Shown here piece by piece: positions 56,109 to 64,000 of a stretch of 64,000 nt of DNA. The DNA comes from Adineta ricciae. Its lineage: Eukaryota > Rotifera > Eurotatoria > Adinetida > Adinetidae. Each line of letters opens with the position of its first letter. Position 1 is the first letter of the stretch. The DNA is taken from positions 124,001 through 188,000 of the forward strand of contig CAJNOJ010000077.1 in the NCBI GenBank assembly GCA_905250025.1, written 5' to 3'. The position numbers and the translations under genes were made by a program. The notes under the pieces are model-generated. The model saw nothing but the letters and a program-made list of their open reading frames with translations, had not been told where the DNA came from and searched no databases.

Positions 56109-57485
56109 TTACCTATTTTTCGTTGTTTCATTTGATGAATGTGCAAGCATAGCGTTTCCATTGACTTCATGCTGGTGTTTACTCCATTGCGTAACCTTAC
56201 CCGTCCATTTTTTAGATACAGGTTGAATTGGTTCTTTGGATACAGGTTGGACTGCTTCTTTCGATACAGGTTGCATTGGTTCTTTGGATACAGGTTGGAC
56301 TGCTTCTTTCGATACAGGTTGCATTGGTTCTTGGGATACAGGTTGGACTGGTTCTTTAGATACGATTTCATGCTTATGTTGAGTTTTTTGCAAAAGTACA
56401 TCTTTATGAGCATCGTGATTTTGCTGCGCCAGTTATTTTTATGGATATGCTTACCTCCAGGTTCAGTTGCATCTTCACATGCCATCCCAGTCGCAGCTTT
56501 AGGTGCAGGTGCCTTTTTATGAGCGTGTTCAGTGGCAAATATATGTAAAGTCGCAGCTGCTATGACAGGATCATATGTGCTGTCTGGATTTGAGAAGAGC
56601 TTTAAAAAAAGCATGGATTTCTTCTCGAACGAAGAAAGTACATTACTGGCTCAACAGATGGACTCTGCGTGATGATTGTCACAGGGCGAAACAAGTTTTT
56701 TGACGATTGACTGCTAACAATTTCGGTTGAATTTGATAGTGTAAAGCTCTGTTGAGCTCTTTCGAGGTTTTTCCAATCTTGGAGAACTATATCACGAAAC
56801 GGCTTACTAATCGTTTTTTCATATTGCTGGTAAAGCTCAGTTCCATTTTGTGCAATTGCATCACGTATTTGTTTTTCGCACATCCATATTCGGATTGGCA
56901 AGTACATTAATCTGAATACATGTTGATTACAATATTTCCTACTCATCTTTCCCATTGCTTTTATAATTGCGCTTTGCGGTTGCTTCGACGAGATTGCGTT
57001 TTCAAAAGCATGCAGAATCGCCTCCTTTTGACCTTTATATTTCTCAAGATATCTGTGTATACAAATGAGAAAACGTTCATGAGTTCAAATTTTCTATTAC
57101 TCTTCACGTTCCTTCATAGCCGATTGGAATTGGTTATAATAAAAGTCACACGGGAAATATAAATACGGATCGCTGTGATGAATTTTTTTCAGTTTCTTAT
57201 GGCTTAAGAGAAGCAATCATATTAATAAATCATCCGAAATCAAGAAGATAAATTGACGAACCATAAGTATATATGATCAATTACGAATTCAAAATTATGA
57301 TTGATATTGGCCAAATAATCATCAAAGGAATTATCTGTTTCCATTGCTGAACAGCATTCATCGTACGCTACCGACGCTTCTGAAAGATGGCGTGTTAGCA
57401 GTGTGTCCACCACGTCCATATATGCTAACAGTTCGTCTTTCATATCCTTCATGTCTTGGCTAATGATTTCAGGTGGCACTGGCAT
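56109..57485 (-). CDS. helical protein with C-terminal 8-residue repeats; possibly the 3' part of the next gene
   Basis: Exons joined in frame from 57485: MPVPPEIISQDMKDMKDEL, a helical stretch, NHNFEFKLKKIHHSDPYL (across an intron), YLEKYKGQKEAILHAF, MGKMSRKYCNQHVFRL, KPFRDIVLQDWKNLERAQ, then Ser-rich SPSVEPLFSNPDSTYDPV. An Ala-rich exon follows (HIFATEHAHKKAPAPKAA), and finally an exon with six 24-base repeats (QPVSKEPM / QPVSKEAV). The join between the Ala-rich and repeat exons is not settled. The stop is at 56109-56111. No family is recognised; the body is alpha-helical and charged. The splice acceptor CGTTCAG just before ACTACAAACAAAATG suggests 57485 may be an internal exon continuing the secreted gene that starts at 60367, with frame-compatible donor AAT-GTATGT near 58002. 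Confidence 0.55.
56215..56358 (-). repeat. six 24-base tandem repeats in coding sequence
   Basis: Units beginning GATACAGGTTG (plus strand) start at 56215, 56239, 56263, 56287, 56311 and 56335. Alternate units are more alike, so the higher-order period is 48 bases. In the minus reading frame they encode QPVSKEP/QPVSKEA octapeptides. Confidence 0.9.
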
Positions 57486-57960
57486 TTTGTTTGTAGTCTG
57501 AACGTCTGATATGTTTTTCCAAGCAAACTAAATATCAATACATATCCGCATTCAGACGATACGAAAAACCGATGTATTATCTTGCTAAAAAAAAGTTAAC
57601 AGTGGCATAAAACTACGACTCAGTAATTTCGGAAACCATCAATATGGAGACTGTAAGTCAAGAAAAACCTATCTATCGTCTGTTGTCAGATAGTACTCCT
57701 CTAATGATTGACTATACTTTACTTGCAGAGAAACGTATGAAAGTATAGAAACATCGATACCGCAAACTTTGATCACATAATATAAAAGGGTAGTAAGTGG
57801 AAGATTTTTTTATACTGCGGACTTCCATTCTAAGCATGTCTAGTAACGAAATTGTCACATCCTCCCCTTGTTGCACTATCCAGTAGAGTTCTTAACATTC
57901 TCTCCATTACAGCATATCTAGACAAATCCTTATTTCTTGACAGATTCAGAAATATCTCTC

Positions 57961-60367
57961 TTATTCGTCTATTATACGAGTGCTTGAGGAGGAGAGGATA
58001 TCAATACATACATTTATTGCGTCGAGTAAAGAAGCTACGACATCAATAAGTCTGGAACTAAGGATTTGAAAGTTCTCGTAACTATCGCCTCCATCGCTTG
58101 CATTCAACAGGAGTAGTCGATACTTCTCTTCGCATATAAGTATTGCTTCAGGATTCCAAATACTTATTAAGACTGATCGGCAAAATGGATACGTTGCATT
58201 TTCATATTCAAAAACCGGCTGCATCGAATTGCTAAATCGTTCCAATGCTTCGTGAACTTTTGGAAATAACAGATTACGAGTGGCTTCCGGAAGCTTTCTA
58301 ATGATGAATTCAATTTTGCATGCCATAGCTATGCATCATGATCAAACTCCACTGACCTGTAAATGTCTCCCCTCATCGCATCTGCATGTTTCATAAACTG
58401 ACTGCACTTGTCAAGATTTTGTGCAGAATGTTTTTGACGGCATACATTCACAATTATAGCTTTCGTTTTTCTTGAAGAATAACTTGCAACGTACCGCCGC
58501 CACAAATCCTCATGCATGATTCCATCCCACATACAGCACATTATAAACACCATAACCAGTGCCCTTTCGTGTTTCACAATCAAATTATCATTTGCTGGCA
58601 ATAAATGGTGCACCAGATTGCTTATTCCAGCCATATCAGTGCGAAAGCCATCTTTCAAACGTTTTATCCTTTCTACGAGTTTCCAATAAACATCCAGCTT
58701 CAAATATTATCATACATACTCGTTGCGTCAAGCTCACTTGCCACAGTTGAAATGGTCGTGACATCAGAAACACTCCATAGTGGAGCGTCTGGGATTACTA
58801 TAACAGTAAATTACGACGAATTTACATCACTGATTCAAGCTAGTCGAGGAAACTAGAGTCATTCTTCACCCTTTACGAGGTCCGTACCTGCTGGTAGAAG
58901 AGGGATCATTGTATCGGCACCTGTTATTTTATCCACAACTGGTGGTGGAGTAACATTCATCACTAAATAAAGCGTTCGCAACAAATATGTGTGATCAAGC
59001 CAAATAAACTGGTATGGTTTGAACCGTTTTTTTTCAAGTACGTACGCGGTGGCAGGGGTGGGATAACTGCGTTAGGGGATGTGCCGGCATCAGCTTCCGC
59101 TGTAGCGTCGGTTGATGGAACAACAGAGTTTACTAAACCAATTATACATTTCAGGTTCTCATTATCAGTGCAAATATATGTGACAAATGAGGAATGCTTT
59201 CGACAAATACATACCTGCTAGTTGAGGCACATTGACGCCATGGGCAGGTGTTGCAGTATCAGAAGGAGCAGCAACAGTTGCAATGGCAGGTGCAACTGAA
59301 TCGATACTCAAAATTAGTCGTCGTCATGAATCCGAATGAATGAACTGAACCGGAAGATGAGTTTTTTAGGCACATACCAGGTGGTGGAGACTGAACTGCT
59401 ACATCAGACGCTGCGGTATGATCGGAACTAATCGCAGAGTTGACTGAGTTGGTTTCTGAGAATTAGATCCCACCATAAATTGAAGAAAATGAATACAAAA
59501 TCAAATCTGTTACACTATGACATACCCGGTGGCAAATGATCGTTCGCTGCTGCGCCATCAGAAGCAGCAGGCATTTGTGCAGTAACAGAGTTCGCTAAAC
59601 CGATTATTGAGAATGAATTTCGATCGCTCGTTCGCAGAGATATATGAAATATTGGCTTTACCTATCATGAACCACATACATAATCTGGTGTGAAAATATT
59701 TGATAGAGAAAGTGACACTGCTATGTGATGCGGAGTCGTGAGAAGTGTTCGAAGGTTGGAAAGATAAAACCTTATTTGGAGTCTGTGTTAAGGCGAAATG
59801 AAATGCAAACGTCTTTCCATGAATTGAAATATGGATGTGCATGATGGTGTAGATGGTCTTCGGGTGGAAAATGTATCGGTAGATTTAATATATATATGAC
59901 TACTCATGCTATGTTATTGAAAAGACTGTATTTTTAACCCGACAGAGAAAATTCGGAGTGGAATAAAGTGACAACGAAAATCACACCAGCGTATTTGGTA
60001 CCTACCTAGGACTGCTTGTGATGTGTCGTTCTCTGAGGTTTCGAACACACCGGTACCTGCGTCTGCATCAGCTGGTTTTGCTTTCGGGACGGAATCCTGT
60101 CGCTTTTCGCGGTGCATGCTATTCATCAGTTTATAATTTGGTGATAAAATCGATCGTACGTTTCGTTGTAAATGTTCTGCATTGACATCATGATCTTGTT
60201 TAAACGGAAGAAGGTGTGCTGCAATGGATAATTAGAACACATTTTCGTATTAATCATATGAATGATCTCTCGTCAGAATGGGAAAGTTTGAAGTTACCTT
60301 CGGTAAATACTGTCAGTTGATAAATATTGAAAACCAAAATAAACGAAAGGAAATACTGGATAATCAT
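57961..60367 (-). CDS. secreted Pro/Ala/Ser-rich exon-array protein with helical domain, unrecognised
   Basis: Starts at 60367 with a signal peptide (MIIQYFLSFILVFNIYQLTV), then a mature exon AHLLPFKQDHDVNAEHLQRN with a dibasic REKRQDS. A series of short low-complexity exons of 70-90 bases follows, each entered and left in phase 1: ANSVTAQMPAASDGAAAND, ETNSVNSAISSDHTAASDV, VAPAIATVAAPSDTATPAHG, VNSVVPSTDATAEADAGTSP, LMNVTPPPVVDKITGADTM, VIPDAPLWSVSDVTTISTV. A larger helical region comes next (KRIKRLKDGFRTDMAG, VMVFIMCCMWDGIMHEDLW, RNLLFPKVHEALERF, YPFCRSVLISIWNPEAI). The 59-base intron near 58289-58347 and a 47-base intron near 58690-58736 keep the frame. The region may end at the stop at 57961 or splice onward into the 57485 exon. 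I know no such family. Confidence 0.6.
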
Positions 60368-60828
60368 AACCGAAGATATTAAATTCAGAACAGAAGGTAG
60401 AACGCAAGATTGATAGTTTTAATTTTGAACAATCGATAGGACAAACAGAGAGAATTGAAAGTGATTGAATGAACTGGAAATAGATTGTTATTCCGATTTA
60501 TCTTAGTGATTAATAAAGCGCTTCACAAAGAATTCACGCGCTCATTCTAGTCGGACAAAAATTGCCGTTTACAGTCGATTCAAATCAAGATGGCTTGAGA
60601 GATATTTCTAGAAAGTAATATCCGCGTACACAACTAGCGCTGCACGATTTACGTTCGTATATTATGGTCGACATTGACTGTGGCGCTATGCATTCATTGC
60701 ACACCAACGGAATAATGATCATCGTTAGTGTCGTTTTCTTTCTTATTTTTTGAAAGATCATATTCTCGAAGGAAAATTCATCAGGAATCGCAGTTTATTT
60801 ATCTCTCAATAGTCACACGATCTCAGAA
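60368..60828. promoter_or_regulatory. divergent upstream region between the secreted exon-array gene and MRG15
   Basis: 460 bases separate opposite start codons at 60367 (minus) and 60829 (plus). Promoters of both genes must lie here. No clear core motif seen. Confidence 0.35.
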
Positions 60829-62221
60829 ATGTCGGACGAAGAAGGCATCCTCGAAGATGGCGATGAAGATGAAGAAGAAGATGAAGAAGAATATAATAAT
60901 CCATCAGTCGAACCTGTCATCGATGTGTTGCAAATTGACAATGAATTATCTTCGACAAAATATCGTTTCAAGAAAAATGAAATCATGCTTTGTTATCATG
61001 GCGTACTTCTCTACGAAGTCAAATGTGTGGATCATAAAATGAAGGAAAACGATAGTGGCAATTTCCATCGTCCATCGTATTTGGTACATTATTGCGGTTG
61101 GAGTTCGAAATGGGATGAATGGGTAGATGAAGCTCGTTTGGTTAAAATGGACGAAGCTGGTTTGAAAAAACAGGCAGAACTACTTCACCAACATGGAAAA
61201 GGTAAAGCGCGCCTGAAAAATTTGCGAAAGAACAACAGTACGAGTCCGTCGAAACGAACAACTAGTCGATCCATATCGGATCATTCGACAAGTACGAATA
61301 TCGACTCGACCACTACTGAATTACCCAACAATACCAATAGTCATTTTCCTCTCGAAGAAACACCATCGTTGTCCGGACGAAGCGATACGGGAAGCAGCAG
61401 CAGTAGCAGTAGTACAACCAGTGAACTGATCACGAACACGGAGTTAGCTGCAACTAGTAATGATATAAGTGAACCTGATGCGAAAAAATTCAAACGAACT
61501 GTGAATACAACTGGAAAGCTACCAACGAAAGATAAAAGTAAGCCGAAGTTCAACCAGAATCCTCTCATTGCTTTTGCATCTTTAAGAAGCAGAAGCAACG
61601 ACAATCATTGTAAATGATTTATCACCAACCATATCTGCTCAACATGAGATATGTCAACGCTTAACTCGTCGATTCTACACCTACCAAATGGAATGGTTAC
61701 ATTTTCCATCCGAACTCGTCGAATTCTTGATAAACGATCGTGATTTAATCAACAATCAAAATTATCTCCTTTCAATCCCACCACTCGATTCGTCGTTGAT
61801 CATTCGAAATATTTTCAATAATTATCTCGAACAGCAAATCAACGAATGTTCATTAGCCGAAGTACTCGCTATTCGAACACTGATTTCCTCGTTAATTGAC
61901 ATGTTTAACATCGCCCTGGGCAAATGTTTATTGTATCGTTTTGAACGTTTACAGCTGCGACAATTGTTAGAAAAAGATTCGTCAATATCTCTTTGTGATT
62001 ACTATGGCTCGATGCATTTACTTCGATTTCTTTGGCGTATTAAAGATTTGTTACGTGATATGAGTGCGAATAGCACTCGCGATGAATTCGGTTTGTTGTT
62101 GAGTCGAATTCAACATATTTTGAATTATTTATATGAAAATCGAACAATGCTTTTTCCTCCTAGTGAATATGACATTTGTTCGACAGAATATTATCGTTGT
62201 TCGTTGCAATGTTTTCAATGA
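60829..62221 (+). CDS. MORF4L1: MRG15/MORF4L1-like chromodomain protein
   Basis: Two exons (60829-61537, 61587-62221) give 447 residues. An acidic N-terminus precedes a chromo barrel domain: FKKNEIMLCYHGVLLYEVKC then SYLVHYCGWSSKWDEWVDEA with RLVKMDEAGL (human VLCFHGPLLYEAKCV, YFIHYSGWNKNWDEWV). A basic Ser/Thr-rich linker follows. The C-terminal MRG domain has MEWLHFPSELVEFLINDRDL, LLSIPP, LGKCLLYRFERLQLRQLLE, YYGSMHLLRFLWRIKDLL and the ending YLYENRTMLFPPSEYDI. The 49-base intron (donor GTAAGC 61538, acceptor TTTAAG 61586) restores the frame between the two halves. MRG15 reads H3K36 methylation and is a subunit of NuA4/TIP60 acetyltransferase and Sin3/HDAC complexes. The linker is longer than in human. 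Confidence 0.93.
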
Positions 62222-62356
62222 GAAAAAAATGCAGTCTGTGTTTTTTTTCGTGTGTATTTTATTATTATTATTAGAAAAGAGACAAAGCTAATAAAGGAAA
62301 AAACGATGTTTAATGTAAAATATTTGATAAAAAGAAGAAATCATTCGTGAAATCAA

Positions 62357-63856
62357 CTAAGTGAGTAGATCAAGTTGTTCCTGTTGACGAGCAGCACAAT
62401 CATGGTCGGATCGAAGTGAACTTTTATGGTGATGTGAGCGGGAATGACGTACAGTTGATTTCTTATGTCGATTGTATTTGGATTTATTAAGAATATCGGC
62501 TAACGCATCGGATGTTAACCAGTCGGAACCGTAGAGATCCTTTGCATTCGAAAGGTTTAAGGAATCAAAGTTACAGGAAGTGTATTTTGAGTGCGGTCGA
62601 TTTTTGCGTCTACTTGAGGTCGTTTCCGTTCTTACACTAGTATTCAGTCCAAGATTAGACAGACTGGCAGCTATTTCTTGGGCCCTCTTACGACGCATAT
62701 CTTTATCCGTTTTCGGAACGGGTGTTTCGCGCTTGGACTGATCAGATGTGACCGATGCTGTTTCCGATGTTGAATCATTTGACCGCATGACTAATGTTTG
62801 ACCAAATCCGTTTTGTGTAAATCCACCTTGCGATGGCAATAATGGTGCTCCAGCAGGTATGCTTAGAGGTTGATTACAACTAGCAACGATCGGCGGCGCA
62901 ACAACAGTAACAGGTCTGGGAACTGGTACCTGCTGAACATTAGGAATGGGAACTGGTACTGGACATGGAACAGGACATGGTTGGGGAACAGATACTGGAC
63001 GTGGGTAATAAGTGATAGCAGGTGGTAATGGTTGTGCGCAAGGTGTACAGTAGTTACAACAGCATGAGAATCCGCCAGCACCATTGAATTGCGGTTGAAA
63101 ACCGCCAAATGTAGGTGTGGCAAGTAGAGGATTCGGTGCGCCATAGGGAACAGTCATAACCATGCCAATGTTATTCGGTAAATCAAAGGATGCCGGTGGT
63201 CGATAAGGCATTGGGCCCGTTGTTAGAGCAGACATAAACGACGAGGGTGTCATGAAATTGGCTGCATTTGCCGTCACTACAGGATACCTTCCCTGAACAC
63301 ATGGATTATAAGCAACAGGTAATGGTGCTGCGATTGCCATCATAGGTGAAGCCATAGGCATAGCGCACGATGGCATGCAAGGTATCATTGGCATGCAGGG
63401 CATCATAGGCATACAGGCACCACCGAAACCACCCATTCCTTGTCGCATAGCATATTTGGCTAATTTTCGTTGCATGTATGGCACCATTTGCATAGTAGTA
63501 TTTCCTAAGTAAAAGTTACCATAGTTCCAAGGAGACATACCACCCATTTGATTATAACCTATATACAAACAAACGTAGAATTCTTCTTTTGTTCAATTGA
63601 ATTTACCTCGGCCATATCGACCACCATAATAATTTGAACCACGTCCGTAGGGCCCGCCGTAAGTTTCAAATGGATCAGTTCCATAATAACCATAACCGTA
63701 CGGATCGGGTTCATATCCACCTAATCCTCCGTATGGATCAGGCCCGGGCGCATAGGAATACGGGCCTGGTAGACCCGTTGGTGCGCCCGGATAGTATGGA
63801 TCATTGTAGAAATTAGGATCATACTGAGTTTTTCGCCTACTAAAGAGACCTCCCAT
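62357..63856 (-). CDS. Gly/Tyr/Pro- and Met-rich protein with N-terminal myristoylation consensus
   Basis: Two exons: 63856 to about 63604, then from about 63556 down to 62357, joined as GRG-YNQMGGMSPW across a 50-base intron. The N-terminus MGGLFSRRKTQYDPNF fits the N-myristoylation rule (Gly2, small residue at 6) with adjacent basic residues, so membrane attachment is plausible. Next comes a Gly/Tyr/Pro-rich stretch (YGYGYYGTDPFETYGGPYG) of prion-like composition. A Cys/Met/Pro-rich region follows (CMPMMPCMPMIPCMPSC, CCCNYCTPC), then proline-valine repeats (PQPCPVPCPVPVPIPN). The C-terminal region is polar, Ser/Lys-rich with His/Arg-rich runs. No known domain recognised. The repeated CxPM motifs could bind metal. 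Length about 484 residues. Confidence 0.75.
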
Positions 63857-64000
63857 AATAGTCTAGAGCAAATCTTCCTTAAATTTATATTTGTTTTCTT
63901 CTCACATGATCACCTTCTAACCGCGTTAATCAAAGCAAAAATTTACTTCTCAGGTTTGTCTACCGTTACCGATGACTGATTTCTTTTTCTTTCGACGTTA

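Noticed and set aside
58289-58350. Phase mismatch between the two helical exons of the secreted exon-array gene, suggesting a pseudogene
   Set aside because: Using the later acceptor (CATCATTAG before AAAGCTTCC) gives a 59-base intron and keeps the frame, so a break is not required.
61530-61690. Apparent +1 frameshift splitting the MRG15 gene into two genes
   Set aside because: A 49-base intron with donor GTAAGC at 61538 and acceptor AAG at 61586 joins both halves in frame, so no frameshift is needed.

Overview
This is eukaryotic, probably animal, nuclear DNA. Genes are split by many very short GT..AG introns, often 43-65 bases. Intergenic DNA is AT-rich with CT/GA microsatellites. Genes lie on both strands and several encode clear metazoan proteins: a Meis/PKNOX homeoprotein, GLE1, a polycystin-2 channel, a Tau/MAP2-type protein, ATF7IP, NSE4, PHRF1 and MRG15. 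The compact layout, expanded LRR/EGF exon arrays, an apparent bacterial-type ParA gene with introns, and AG splice acceptors abutting start codons together suggest a bdelloid rotifer. That assignment is inference, because no diagnostic marker is present. Most coding regions were rebuilt here by joining exons by eye, so short exons and exact starts may be off.

Layout. 0-3 kb: Meis/PKNOX gene (minus) diverging from an AGC-type pseudokinase (plus), which runs into a lone N at 2799 followed by the tail of a recoverin-like EF-hand gene. 3-5.3 kb: gene-poor. 5.5 kb: small secreted, possible neuropeptide precursor. 6.4-11.4 kb (minus): F-box/LRR gene, then GLE1 and TIP30/HTATIP2, with TIP30 only 90 bases upstream of GLE1. 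13-20 kb (plus): a Gln-rich zinc-finger protein and a PKD2-type channel. 22.8-32.6 kb (plus): Tau-like protein, AA15-type LPMO, ATF7IP-like protein and a small coiled-coil protein. 33.7-41 kb: NYN/PIN-like zinc-finger gene (minus) diverging from NSE4 (plus), then a basic YABBY/HMG-like protein, PHRF1-like protein and an intronless alpha/beta hydrolase. 41-45.4 kb: gene-poor. 45.4-47.3 kb: ParA/MinD-type ATPase with four introns. 48.9-55.5 kb: secreted Ly6-EGF protein with about 35 EGF units. 56.1-60.4 kb (minus): unrecognised secreted repeat/helical protein, as one or two genes. 60.8-62.2 kb: MRG15. 62.4-63.9 kb (minus): Gly/Tyr/Pro-rich protein with an N-myristoylation consensus.

Themes. Many genes act in chromatin or nuclear control: Meis/PKNOX, ATF7IP, NSE4, PHRF1, MRG15 and the basic HMG-like protein. 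Several others are secreted or lineage-specific and built from duplicated symmetric exons: the LRR array, the EGF array and the Pro/Ala exon array. The most unusual items are the intron-bearing ParA-like ATPase, the large secreted exon-array protein, the YABBY/HMG-like basic protein, recent intron-inclusive exon duplication in the EGF gene, and the TIP30-GLE1 pair that looks like a trans-spliced operon.
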